Positions 50,632 through 59,598 of a stretch of 64,000 bases of DNA are shown here, piece by piece; position 1 is the stretch's first letter; each line of letters starts with the position of its first letter. A model generated the notes under the pieces. The model did not search any database. It worked only from the letters and a program-made list of their open reading frames with translations, and had not been told where the DNA came from. Source of the stretch: Mycobacterium mantenii (GTDB taxonomy: Bacteria; Actinomycetota; Actinomycetes; Mycobacteriales; Mycobacteriaceae); NCBI RefSeq assembly GCF_010731775.1, contig NZ_AP022590.1, positions 4,154,001 through 4,218,000 on the forward strand, given 5' to 3'. Both the position numbers and the translations under genes were made by a program.

Positions 50632-51098
50632 TGCGACCTCCCTAATTCGAAGTGACCCCGGATCCCCGCCAGCATCTTGATGTGCGCCTTGACCCCCTCG
50701 CGGATGGTGACCCCGGCCAGTAGCCGCGGGGCGGTGATCCCGATCCGTTCGGTGACCCGGGTGCCACCCTCGAAGGGTTCGAAACTCACCGTGCTGCGCA
50801 GCCGCACTCCCGGTGACTGATCGGCCTCGGTCAGTACATCGCCGCTGACGGGCACCCGCAGCCGGGCGCGGTAGCTGGTCCGGATGGTCAATGGCCCCAG
50901 CGGAATTCGATCGACCACCCGGTAGGTCTGCTGGTAGCTGTCCTGGGTTTCGCTGCGCGACAACGTTTCCACCGACACGATCAGCGGGTGCACGAGCTTG
51001 AGGTTGTTCAGGTCCACGTAGTAGTCGCGCACGGCGTCGGGCGGCGCGGGCACCCGCTCGCTCAGCGTCCGGTCGGCGTGGACGGTCCACCAGCTCAT
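50628..51098 (-). CDS. SRPBCC-fold protein
   Basis: 156 aa from ATG 51098. The pattern RTLSERVPAPPDAVRDYYVDLNNLKLVHP, then a strand-rich centre with RTSYRARLRVP and a C-terminal helix TIREGVKAHIKMLAGIRGHF, is that of polyketide cyclase/START-like hydrophobic-ligand binders. No catalytic signature. Overlaps the alcohol dehydrogenase by ATGA, so they are coupled and may share a hydrophobic substrate. Confidence 0.8.
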   Translation of the reverse strand: MSWWTVHADRTLSERVPAPPDAVRDYYVDLNNLKLVHPLIVSVETLSRSETQDSYQQTYRVVDRIPLGPLTIRTSYRARLRVPVSGDVLTEADQSPGVRLRSTVSFEPFEGGTRVTERIGITAPRLLAGVTIREGVKAHIKMLAGIRGHFELGRSQ

Positions 51099-51222
51099 AG
51101 AAGGAACCTAGCCCGACGACGATGCGCGCCGCGAAGCGGCGGGCTGAGAAGGCGGGCAATCGAACCTAGCCCGACGGGACTGTCCGGCCTACCGTGGACC
51201 CAGCCGAGCAAGCGGAGGCGAA

Positions 51223-51588
51223 ATGAGCACTCAAGGTCACGTGGTCGAGCGCTACCTGGAATGCCTGGCCGCTCATGACTGGGACGGGCTGGCCGACACC
51301 ATCGCCGCGGAAGGCCTGACCCGGGAGGGCCCGTTTTGCGACGTGGTCGAGGGCAAGGCCCACTACGTCGCCTACCTGCGCAAGGTATGCACGAATCTGC
51401 AGGGGCATCGGTTGCACGTGCAACGGGTCTCGCACGTGGACGCCCGGGTCTCGTTCGCCGAGCTGTCCGAGACGTTCGAGATCGATGGCGTTGCGACGAC
51501 GTGGCCCGAATGCATCCTGTTCGAGCGGGACGACGACGGATTGATCTGTCACGTCAGCGTGTTCTTCAAGCAGCGGGGCGGCGGCTGA
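51223..51588 (+). CDS. SnoaL/NTF2-like small protein
   Basis: 121 aa; ATG 51223 after GCGGAGGCGAA. The N-terminal helix VVERYLECLAAHDWDGLADTI and a curved sheet (RVSFAELSETFEIDGV, GLICHVSVFFKQ) are typical of the NTF2/SnoaL fold. It may be an isomerase, a hydrolase or a ligand binder. It has no operon partner on its strand other than the small gene after it. Confidence 0.82.
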   Translation: MSTQGHVVERYLECLAAHDWDGLADTIAAEGLTREGPFCDVVEGKAHYVAYLRKVCTNLQGHRLHVQRVSHVDARVSFAELSETFEIDGVATTWPECILFERDDDGLICHVSVFFKQRGGG

Positions 51589-51627
51589 CTATTCCCTCCC
51601 CCACCGAATTGACCTACCGTGGCATGC

Positions 51628-51849
51628 ATGGAGGCAGATGCAACTCCGGAGTCGGTGCCGGTCGAGAAATTGCACTCGGGCGACCCGATCACCGATTGTG
51701 GTCAGCGGTACATAGTTCTCGAATCGAAGGCGCTCAGCGACTGCGTGGTGCTCGAGCTCGAGTCCAGAGTCGACCACCAGCTGCAGGTCATCGAGAAGTC
51801 GTTCCCCGCCGGGTATCAGGTCGGCAGGGCGAACCACCGAATCCTGTAG
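51628..51849 (+). CDS. Small hypothetical protein
   Basis: 73 aa from ATG 51628; GTG 51619 is an alternative. Contents include PVEKLHSGDPITDCGQRYIV and a hydrophobic CVVLELESRVDHQLQV, a compact all-beta-looking domain. No recognised family, no membrane segment. No clear ribosome site, so it could be leaderless. Codon use is like neighbouring genes, hence probably real. Confidence 0.55.
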   Translation: MEADATPESVPVEKLHSGDPITDCGQRYIVLESKALSDCVVLELESRVDHQLQVIEKSFPAGYQVGRANHRIL

Positions 51850-51959
51850 CCGAATTTCTTTGCGAATACTGCGCGAGTAGCCGGTCGACGGCTACCGCGC
51901 ATTCGTGTTTTCAGGCCTTGTGCAGCTGATACCACGAAATACCAAATATGCCGCGCCAC

Positions 51960-52697
51960 TTAGCTTTCGCGCGGCGGCCGGATGTCGTTGGGGTCATTCG
52001 GGTCGGGTTCCCCGAACCAGCGTGACGGCTCGTGGCGGCCGTACGCGTCGTGCCAGTCCCACCACTCGTAGGGCGCGGTCTGCGGGTAGCCCGGGGGCGA
52101 ATCTTCCCAGTTCTCCTGGCGTCCCAGCGCGGTCATATCGAGGAAGCTCCACGTGGTGCCGAGCGCCTCGTCGCCGCGGTTGTTGATGAAGTAGGTGCGA
52201 AAGACGCGGTCGCCGTCGTGGATGAAGGCGTTGGTGCCATGCCATTCATCGACCCCGAAATCGGTGTCGAAGTCGTCGGTGAGGGTGTACCACGGCATTT
52301 TCCAGTCCATCCGGACCTTGAGTCGCTCGATGTCGGCCTGTGGGGCGCGCGACACGTACACCAGCGTGGTGTCGCGGGCGTTCAGGTGGGCCAGATTGCC
52401 GACGTGGTCAGCCATCATCGAGCAGCCCCGGCAGCCGTGTTCGGGCCAGCCGTCGATGCCGGGCCCGTAGAAGGCGCGATAGACGACGAGCTGGCGCCTG
52501 CCCTGGAACAGATCCAACAGGTCGACCCTGCCCTCGGGTTCCTCAAATTCGTACTCTTTGTCGACGGCCGTCCACGGCATCCGGCGCCGCATGGCCGCCA
52601 GTGCGTCATGGGCCCGGGTGAGTTCCTTCTCCTTTGCCAGCAGTTGCTGGTGCGCGCTCGCCCACTCCTGGGCCGAGACGATCGGCGGTGTGTTCAT
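51960..52697 (-). CDS. DUF899 family thioredoxin-like protein
   Basis: 245 aa from ATG 52697 (GGAAAGG upstream). The family signature is complete: KEKELTRAHDALAAMRRRMPW near residues 22-42, LLDLFQGRRQLVVYRAF, HGCRGCSMMAD with a CxxC, and a tail with FLDMTALGRQENWEDSPPGYPQ. Thioredoxin-fold relatives are of unknown activity, often found near ECF sigma factors. Upstream on the same strand is an SDR gene, 25 bases away. Confidence 0.9.
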   Translation of the reverse strand: MNTPPIVSAQEWASAHQQLLAKEKELTRAHDALAAMRRRMPWTAVDKEYEFEEPEGRVDLLDLFQGRRQLVVYRAFYGPGIDGWPEHGCRGCSMMADHVGNLAHLNARDTTLVYVSRAPQADIERLKVRMDWKMPWYTLTDDFDTDFGVDEWHGTNAFIHDGDRVFRTYFINNRGDEALGTTWSFLDMTALGRQENWEDSPPGYPQTAPYEWWDWHDAYGRHEPSRWFGEPDPNDPNDIRPPRES

Positions 52698-52722
52698 CGT
52701 TGTCTGCCTTTCCGTTTCGGTT

Positions 52723-53493
52723 TCAGGCCAGCGGCGAAAGGCCGGCCGGGGTGAGCAGGTAGGCGTCGTGCTCGGTGGCGCCGCCGGTGGCGATCTCGAG
52801 CACCGACTTGCCCACCTGCTCGGCGGTCAGCGCGGGTCCGGTGGCCTGCACGAAGGACTCGACGTCGACGCCTTGCCGCTCGGCGTAGGCCGCGACGGCG
52901 ACCGCGCCCAGGGCGGTCGCCGGCGTCAACCGCGGCAGGACCGCGGTGAAGCCGATCCCGAGACCGGCACGTTGCGACTCGATGGCGGCATAGCTGGTGA
53001 TGAACCTGACGGTCGCCTTCGCACCCGCGTAGCCTCCGGACAGCGGCGATCCGGCCAGGGCGGCACCGCTGGACATCGCGATCACCGAGCTGCCCGGCAC
53101 CAGCGGGCGCCGCAGCGCATGACGAATCCAGTGAAACGCCTGTGCGACGTCGGAGTTCCAGTTCTCACTGAACGTCTCCCACGACTGGTCCTGCAGCGGC
53201 GTCATCCGCGGGGTCGCGCCGGCGCACAGCACCAGTGTGCGCGGCCGGTATTGGTCGATGAGCCGGCCGGCCGTCGCCGGATCGGCGGCGTCGGACACCA
53301 CCGGGGTGAAAGCGTCGCCGAGCTGGGCGCGCACCTCCTCGAGTTGCAATCGAGTGCGCGCGACGCCGATAACCTGCGCGCCGGCCGCCGTCAACGCGAA
53401 GGCAATGGCACGGCCGAATCCGCGCCCGGCTCCGGTCACGATCGCGGGGGTACCGACGAGCCCGTCGGCGTGGGCGGTGCGGGACTGGTTCAT
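52723..53493 (-). CDS. SDR-family oxidoreductase
   Basis: 256 aa from ATG 53493. AIVTGAGRGFGRAIAFAL, LCAGATP in place of the NAG motif, Ser in AMSSGAALAG and YAGAK. The late section (GVDVESFVQATGPALTAEQVG) differs from classical FabG. Lies before the DUF899 gene and divergent from the ECF sigma gene, with a perfect inverted repeat between them. Confidence 0.88.
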   Translation of the reverse strand: MNQSRTAHADGLVGTPAIVTGAGRGFGRAIAFALTAAGAQVIGVARTRLQLEEVRAQLGDAFTPVVSDAADPATAGRLIDQYRPRTLVLCAGATPRMTPLQDQSWETFSENWNSDVAQAFHWIRHALRRPLVPGSSVIAMSSGAALAGSPLSGGYAGAKATVRFITSYAAIESQRAGLGIGFTAVLPRLTPATALGAVAVAAYAERQGVDVESFVQATGPALTAEQVGKSVLEIATGGATEHDAYLLTPAGLSPLA

Positions 53494-53568
53494 GGTCGTT
53501 CTCACTCTCTGACGTGGTCTGCGGCCGTTGCCGCGGCTTCACTAGTGCAGATACGGCCCGCCGGCCGG

Positions 53569-53592
53569 ATTCATCGCCTGGGACCGATGAAT
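53569..53592. promoter_or_regulatory. Perfect inverted repeat in the SDR-sigma divergent region
   Basis: ATTCATCG (53569-53576) and CGATGAAT (53585-53592) with an 8-base spacer CCTGGGAC lie in the 157-base region between divergent SDR and sigma-factor genes. Suggestive of an operator for a dimeric regulator. No regulator gene is adjacent. Confidence 0.5.
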
Positions 53593-53650
53593 TTCGGGGG
53601 CCGGATGTCTCTAACGGAGTAGGTTGCGTCGCAGCCGAGAGGAGGAGGTC

Positions 53651-54607
53651 GTGCCGACGCAGGAGGATTTCGTCGAGCAGGCGGCGCCTTTTCGGGCCGA
53701 GCTGATCGCGCATTGCTACCGCATGCTGGGTTCGGTGCACGACGCCGAGGATCTGGTCCAGGAGACCTACCTGCGGGGCTGGCGCGGCTATCCGGCCTTC
53801 GAGGAACGCGCGGCGTTGAAGACATGGCTGTATCGGATCGCGACGACCGCCTGCCTGCGTGCGTTGGAGAGCCGCGCCCGCCGCGTGCTGCCGATGGGGG
53901 TGGGGGACGGCTCGCTGGACCCGGACGCCGATTTCGACGCGAAGGCGGCCGCACACGCCTGGCTCGAGCCCATTCCCGACGCGATGATGTTCACGGGCCC
54001 GGAGGAGGGCCTCGCCGCCAAGCAGAGCGTGCGGCTGGCCGTAATGACGGCCCTTCAGGAGCTTCCGGCGCGGCAGCGCGCGGTGCTGATTCTGCGCGAC
54101 GTCGTGCAGTTCAGCGCCGCGGAGGTCGCCGAACTGCTCGAAACCACACCGGCCGCGGTGAACAGTGCGCTGCAGCGCGCCCGGGCGCACGTTGCCGAAC
54201 TCTCCCCCGCCGAGGAGAGCATGTCCGAGCCCGACGATGCCGAGCGCCGCGAATTGCTCAACCGGTATTGCGCGGCATTCGAAAACGCGGACATGGCGGC
54301 GCTGACGGCACTGCTGCAAGCCGACGTCCAACTCGAAATGCCGCCTATGCCAATCTGGTTCACCGGCCGAGATGCCGTGCTGCGGTTCCTCGCCGGCCGC
54401 GCTCTGGCCGAACCCGGCGATGTCGCGATGATCCCGACGGCCGCGAATGCGCAACCCGCCGTTGCCGAATACCGGCGCGCCGCAGACGGGGAGATGCGGG
54501 CCCATTCCATCCACGTCTTGACCACCCGAGCCACCGGGGTGGTCGGCATCACCGTCTTCCTCGACCCCGGCCTGTTCAGCACGTTTGGTTTGTCGTCAAC
54601 CCGGTAA
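53651..54607 (+). CDS. ECF RNA polymerase sigma factor with C-terminal SnoaL-like domain (SigG-like)
   Basis: 318 aa; GTG 53651 follows GAGGAGGAGGTC. Region 2 is IAHCYRMLGSVHDAEDLVQE plus FEERAALKTWLYRIATT; the linker has HAWLEPIPD; region 4 is LPARQRAVLILRDVVQFSAA with an HTH to about 190. An NTF2/SnoaL domain occupies about 205-318, as in SigG/SigJ-type and ECF41 factors where it modulates activity in place of an anti-sigma. No anti-sigma gene is adjacent. Likely controls the divergent SDR-DUF899 genes. Confidence 0.92.
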   Translation: MPTQEDFVEQAAPFRAELIAHCYRMLGSVHDAEDLVQETYLRGWRGYPAFEERAALKTWLYRIATTACLRALESRARRVLPMGVGDGSLDPDADFDAKAAAHAWLEPIPDAMMFTGPEEGLAAKQSVRLAVMTALQELPARQRAVLILRDVVQFSAAEVAELLETTPAAVNSALQRARAHVAELSPAEESMSEPDDAERRELLNRYCAAFENADMAALTALLQADVQLEMPPMPIWFTGRDAVLRFLAGRALAEPGDVAMIPTAANAQPAVAEYRRAADGEMRAHSIHVLTTRATGVVGITVFLDPGLFSTFGLSSTR

Positions 54608-54764
54608 CCTTGTCCCGGGACGTGATTGCGCCTTGCTCGCTAACGGAGGCCCGCCTGCATCGTCATCGGCGTCGTCGCACGGTTTACCGTCCCGGCCCAC
54701 GTGTGGACAGGTCCTGCACCGGCCAGGATCATTAGGCGCGGTAGACGAAGTTGAAGGGTGACGA

Positions 54765-57700
54765 GTGAAGATTCCCGGCGTTTCCAGCGTCGTCGCTGGT
54801 GTAGCTGGCGGAGCCGCACAGGTGGTGCGGGCCGGTGTGTCCACCGCGGCAGGGGCCGCGGGCGCGCTGCAGACGTTGGCCAGTCCGGTCACCGAACTCG
54901 CCGGCCCGGTCATCCAGTCGGTGGCGCAGACGACGGGTCGAGTGATCGGGTTGGACGGTTCGTCCAACGGCGCCCCCGCCATCATGCCGCCGGTGCGCTG
55001 GCACAGCGGGCAACGAGTGCACCTGGACTTGGATCCGTTGTTGCCATTCCCGCGTTGGCACGAGTACGCACCCGCCGTGGAAGAACCGGTGCGCCGAATC
55101 CCGGGTGTGGCCAAGGCCCACGTGGAGGGGTCGCTGGGCCGCCTGGTGGTCGAACTGTCCGACGACGCGGACAGCGGCGCCGTTCTGGAAGAGGTGCGCG
55201 CGACGGTTTCGTCGATCGCCTCCGACATCACGTGGTCGAAATCGGAGGCGGCGCCGCTCTCCGCGCCGTTCGCCGACCCGGGTAACCCGCTGGCGATCCT
55301 GGTGCCGCTCACCGCGGCGGCGATGGACGTCGTCGCGATGGGGGCCGCGGTCACCGGGTGGGTGACCCGGCTGCCCGCCGCGCCGCAGACTACCCGGGCC
55401 GCGGCCGCGCTCATCAACCATCAACCGCGCATGGTCTCGATCCTTGAGGGCCGGCTGGGGCGAGTGGGCACCGACATCGCATTGGCCGCGACGACGGCGG
55501 CCGCCCACGGCCTGACTCAATCGTTCGGCACGCCGATGCTGGACCTGACGCAACGCACCCTGCAGGTCTCCGAGGCGTCGGCGCACCGGCGTGTATGGCG
55601 CGACCGCGAGCCGCAACTGGCCTCCCCCGACCGGCCGCAGGCTCCGGTGGTCCCGGTCATCTCCTCGGCCAAGTCGGAGGTGCCCCGGCACAGCTGGGCC
55701 GCCGCGGCGGCCGGTGAGGCCTCACACGTCGTGGTCGGCGGAACGATCGACGCCGCGATGGATAAGGCCAAGGGCTCGATGGCCGGGCCGGTGGAAAGCT
55801 ATGTCGATTCGGCGGCCAACGGGTCGTTGATCGCCGCCGTCAGTGCGCTGGTCGCCGGTGGTGGCACCGAAGACGCCGCCGCGGCCATCGAGGCCGGGGT
55901 ACCCAGGGCCGCGCATATGGGCCGCCAGGCCTTCGCGGCGATACTGGGCCGCGGGCTCGCCAATTCCGGGCAGCTGGTCCTGGACCCGGGCGCGCTGCGC
56001 CGCCTGGACCGGGTGAAGGTGGTCGTCATCGACGGCGCCGCGCTGCGCGGCGACCATCGCGCGGTCTTGCACGTCCGCGGCGACGCCCCCGGCTGGGACG
56101 ACGACCGGGTCTACGAGGTGGCCGACGCGCTGCTGCACGGCGAAGAGGCGCCCGACCCCGACCCCGACGAGTTGCCCGCGACCGGTGCACGGCTGAGATG
56201 GGTTCCGGCGCAAGGGTCTTCGGCGGCACCCGCGCAGGGCCTGGAAAGCGCCGACCTGATCGTCGACGGCGAATGCGTCGGCAGCGTCGACGTCGGCTGG
56301 GAGGTCGACCCCTACGCGATCCCGCTCTTTCAGACCGCGAACCGCACCGGTGCGCGAGTGGTGTTACGCCATGTCGCGGGGACCGAGGACCTCACCGCCA
56401 GTGTCGGCACCACGCATCCGCCCGGCACGCCGCTGCTGAACGTGGTCCGTGAGCTGCGAGCCGATCGCGGACCGGTGCTACTGATCACCGCGCTGCATCG
56501 GGACTTCGCGTCGACCGACACGCTGGCCGCACTTGCGATCGCCGATGTCAGTGTGGCGCTTGATGATCCGCGCGCCGCCACCGCATGGACCGCGGACATC
56601 ATCACCGGCACCGACCTGGCCGACGCGGTGCGTATCTTGTCGGCGATCCCGGTGGCGCGGTCGGCCAGCGAATCGGCGGTGCACCTTGCGCAGGGCGGCA
56701 CCACGCTCGCCGGGCTGCTGCTCGTCACCGGTGAGCAGCAGACATCCACCAGCCCGGTGAGCTTCCGGCGCTGGCTCAACCCGGTCAATGCCGCCGCGGC
56801 CACCGCCCTGCTGACGGGGACCTTCTCGGCGACCCGGGTGCTCCGGCTGCCCGACCCCACTCCGCAACCGCTGACCGCTTGGCACGCACTGGATCCCGAG
56901 ATCGTGTATTCGCGACTGGCCGGAGGTGCGCGGCCGATGGCCGTCGAAACCGAGTCGTCCTGGCGGCGCCGCCTGGACGACCTGTCGTACAGCCCGGCGC
57001 TGGAACCCCTGCGCAAGCCCTTGCACAACGTGGCCCGGCTGGCATCCGCCACCCGCACCGAACTCGCCGATCCGCTGACACCCATCCTCGCCGTCGGTGC
57101 GGCGGCGTCGGCGATCGTCGGCAGCAACATCGACGCGCTGCTCGTGGCCGGCGTCATGACCGTCAACGCGATAACCGGTGGGGCACAACGGCTTCGGGCC
57201 GAGTCCGCGGCCGCCGAGCTGTTCGCCGAGCAGGACCAGCTGGTGCGCAGGGTGGTCGTACCGGCCGTCGCGACCACGCGCCGCCGGCTCGAGGCCGCCC
57301 GGCACGCGACCCGCACCGCGACGGTGTCCGCGAAGTCGCTGCGGCCCGGCGACGTGATCGATCTGGCCGCGCCCGAAGTGGTGCCCGCCGACGCCCGCCT
57401 TTTGGTCGCCGAAGACCTCGAGGTCGACGAGTCGCTGCTGACCGGGGAGTCGCTTCCGGTGGACAAGCAGGTGGACCCGGTCGCCGTCAATGACCCCGAC
57501 CGCGCCAGCATGCTGTTCGAGGGCAGCACCATCGTCGCCGGACGGGCCCGGGCGATCGTCGTCGCCACCGGGGTCGGGACCGCCGCGCACCGCGCGATCT
57601 CGGCGGTGGCCACCGTCGAGACGGCGGCCGGTGTTCAGGCCCGGCTGCGCGAGCTGACCAGCAAGGTGCTGCCGCTGACACTGGCCGGAGGTGCCGCGGT

Positions 57701-59594
57701 GTCGACGTTGGCGTTGCTGCGCCGCGCGCCGCTGCGCCAGGCGGTGGCCGACGGCGTCGCGATCGCGGTGGCCGCGGTCCCCGAGGGCCTGCCGTTGGTG
57801 GCCACCCTCTCGCAGCTGTCGGCCGCCCAGCGGCTGACCGCGCGCGGAGCCCTGGTCCGCGTCCCGCGCACCATCGAGGCGCTGGGTCGGGTGGACACCG
57901 TCTGCTTCGACAAGACGGGCACGCTCACCGAGAACCGGCTGCGCGTCGTGTGCGCCGTACCCCACGACGTGGACCCGCACGATCCGTTCCCCGAGCTGAC
58001 CGATCCGGCATCGGCGGCGCTGCTGCGGGCCGCCGGGCGGGCGTCCACGAAACCGCAGGATGGCCAGGGGCACGCGCACGCCACGGACGAGGCGATCGTC
58101 ACTGCGGCGAGTTCACTGAACGGCCACAGCGATTCGGACTGGACGATGCTCGCGGAGGTGCCGTTCGAGTCCAGTCGCGGCTTCGCCGCCGCGATCGGTA
58201 CCGTGGGCGACGACACCGGGACCGCCGCTGACGGCCCGCTGCTGATCATCAAGGGGGCCCCCGAGGTCATCCTGCCGCGCTGCAAGTTCGCCGATCCGGA
58301 GGCCGACCAAGAGCGGGCCGAGGCGGTGGTGCACGGCCTTGCCGAGCAGGGCCTGCGGGTGCTCGCCGTGGCGCAGCGTAATTGGAAGCACGAGACTGAC
58401 GACGACGACACGGACGCCGACGCCGTGGACGCGGCGGCGAAGAACCTCGAACTGCTCGGCTACGTCGGCCTGGCCGACACCGCCCGGGCATCGGCCCGCC
58501 CGCTGATCGAAGCGCTGGTGGACGCCGGCCGCGACGTGGTGCTGATCACCGGCGACCACCCCATCACCGCGCAGGCGATCGCCCGGCAGCTGGGCCTGCC
58601 CGAGGACGCGCGAGTGGTCACCGGTGCCGAACTCGCCGGCCTCGACGAAGACGCGAGCGCCAAGCTGGCCGCCGACGTGCAGGTGTTCGCCCGGGTCAGC
58701 CCCGAGCAGAAGGTGCAGATCGTGGCCGCCCTGCAGCGCTGCGGGCGGGTGACCGCGATGGTCGGCGACGGCGCCAACGACGCCGCGGCCATCCGGATGG
58801 CCGACGTCGGTATCGGGGTGAGCGGTCGCGGTTCGTCGGCCGCCCGCGGCGCCGCCGACATCGTGTTGACCGACGAGGATCTGGGCGTCCTGATGGACGC
58901 CCTCGTCGAGGGCCGCAGCATGTGGGCCGGGGTTCGCGACGCCGTCACGATCCTGGTCGGCGGCAACGTCGGCGAGGTATTGTTCACCATCATCGGCACC
59001 GCTTTCGGCGCCGGACGGGCGCCGGTGGGGACGCGTCAGCTGCTGCTGGTCAACCTGCTCACCGACATGTTCCCCGCGCTCGCCGTCGCGGTCACGTCGC
59101 AGTACGTCGAACCCGATGAGGCCGGGTACGAATCCGCCGAGGCCGCCCAAGAGGCGCGACGCATGCACCGCCGCGCGGTGCTCACCGGACCCACGCCCTC
59201 GCTCGACGCCCCGCTGATGCGCCAGATCGTCACGCGGGGTGCCGTCACGGCCGCCGGGGCGACGACCGCCTGGGCCATCGGACGTTGGACGCCGGGCACC
59301 GAACGTCGCACGTCGACCATGGGCTTGACCGCGCTCGTGACGACGCAGTTGGCGCAGACACTGCTGACGCGCCGGCACAGCCCGCTCGTCGTGGCGACCG
59401 CCCTGGGCAGCGCCGGCGTCCTGGTCGGCATCGTGCAGACCCCGGTGATCAGTCAGTTCTTCGGGTGCACGCCGCTCGGTCCGGTCGCTTGGTCGGGGGT
59501 GTTGGGGTCGACGGCGGGCGCCACCGCGATCTCGGCGCTGGCACCCAATTGGCTGGCCAAGCAGGTCGCCGCGCTGGAGCCCGGCGAGAAGTGA
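54765..59594 (+). CDS. ctpI: Giant P-type ATPase CtpI-like, with degenerate N-terminal ATPase half
   Basis: 1609 aa from GTG 54765. The C-terminal half is a complete P-type ATPase: LTGESLP in the actuator, PEGLP in the ion-binding helix (as in Ca2+-ATPases), CFDKTGTLTENR (Asp about 1049), ITGDHP and GDGANDAAAIRMADVGIGV (about 1333-1350). The first 640 residues include an HMA-like section without CxxC. They then repeat the core in decayed form: LRRLDRVKVVVIDGAAL (about 422) for EALGRVDTVCFDKTGTL, and IADVSVALDDPRAA (about 596) for MADVGIGVSGRGSSA. Length and place match CtpI (Rv0107c) as recalled. Transported ion unknown; not heavy-metal CPx type. Confidence 0.93.
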   Translation: MKIPGVSSVVAGVAGGAAQVVRAGVSTAAGAAGALQTLASPVTELAGPVIQSVAQTTGRVIGLDGSSNGAPAIMPPVRWHSGQRVHLDLDPLLPFPRWHEYAPAVEEPVRRIPGVAKAHVEGSLGRLVVELSDDADSGAVLEEVRATVSSIASDITWSKSEAAPLSAPFADPGNPLAILVPLTAAAMDVVAMGAAVTGWVTRLPAAPQTTRAAAALINHQPRMVSILEGRLGRVGTDIALAATTAAAHGLTQSFGTPMLDLTQRTLQVSEASAHRRVWRDREPQLASPDRPQAPVVPVISSAKSEVPRHSWAAAAAGEASHVVVGGTIDAAMDKAKGSMAGPVESYVDSAANGSLIAAVSALVAGGGTEDAAAAIEAGVPRAAHMGRQAFAAILGRGLANSGQLVLDPGALRRLDRVKVVVIDGAALRGDHRAVLHVRGDAPGWDDDRVYEVADALLHGEEAPDPDPDELPATGARLRWVPAQGSSAAPAQGLESADLIVDGECVGSVDVGWEVDPYAIPLFQTANRTGARVVLRHVAGTEDLTASVGTTHPPGTPLLNVVRELRADRGPVLLITALHRDFASTDTLAALAIADVSVALDDPRAATAWTADIITGTDLADAVRILSAIPVARSASESAVHLAQGGTTLAGLLLVTGEQQTSTSPVSFRRWLNPVNAAAATALLTGTFSATRVLRLPDPTPQPLTAWHALDPEIVYSRLAGGARPMAVETESSWRRRLDDLSYSPALEPLRKPLHNVARLASATRTELADPLTPILAVGAAASAIVGSNIDALLVAGVMTVNAITGGAQRLRAESAAAELFAEQDQLVRRVVVPAVATTRRRLEAARHATRTATVSAKSLRPGDVIDLAAPEVVPADARLLVAEDLEVDESLLTGESLPVDKQVDPVAVNDPDRASMLFEGSTIVAGRARAIVVATGVGTAAHRAISAVATVETAAGVQARLRELTSKVLPLTLAGGAAVSTLALLRRAPLRQAVADGVAIAVAAVPEGLPLVATLSQLSAAQRLTARGALVRVPRTIEALGRVDTVCFDKTGTLTENRLRVVCAVPHDVDPHDPFPELTDPASAALLRAAGRASTKPQDGQGHAHATDEAIVTAASSLNGHSDSDWTMLAEVPFESSRGFAAAIGTVGDDTGTAADGPLLIIKGAPEVILPRCKFADPEADQERAEAVVHGLAEQGLRVLAVAQRNWKHETDDDDTDADAVDAAAKNLELLGYVGLADTARASARPLIEALVDAGRDVVLITGDHPITAQAIARQLGLPEDARVVTGAELAGLDEDASAKLAADVQVFARVSPEQKVQIVAALQRCGRVTAMVGDGANDAAAIRMADVGIGVSGRGSSAARGAADIVLTDEDLGVLMDALVEGRSMWAGVRDAVTILVGGNVGEVLFTIIGTAFGAGRAPVGTRQLLLVNLLTDMFPALAVAVTSQYVEPDEAGYESAEAAQEARRMHRRAVLTGPTPSLDAPLMRQIVTRGAVTAAGATTAWAIGRWTPGTERRTSTMGLTALVTTQLAQTLLTRRHSPLVVATALGSAGVLVGIVQTPVISQFFGCTPLGPVAWSGVLGSTAGATAISALAPNWLAKQVAALEPGEK

Positions 59595-59598
59595 GCCG

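Noticed and set aside
56478..58079. 533-codon minus-strand frame opposite ctpI
   Set aside because: Low-complexity Arg/Gly/Gln protein antisense to the P-type ATPase core.
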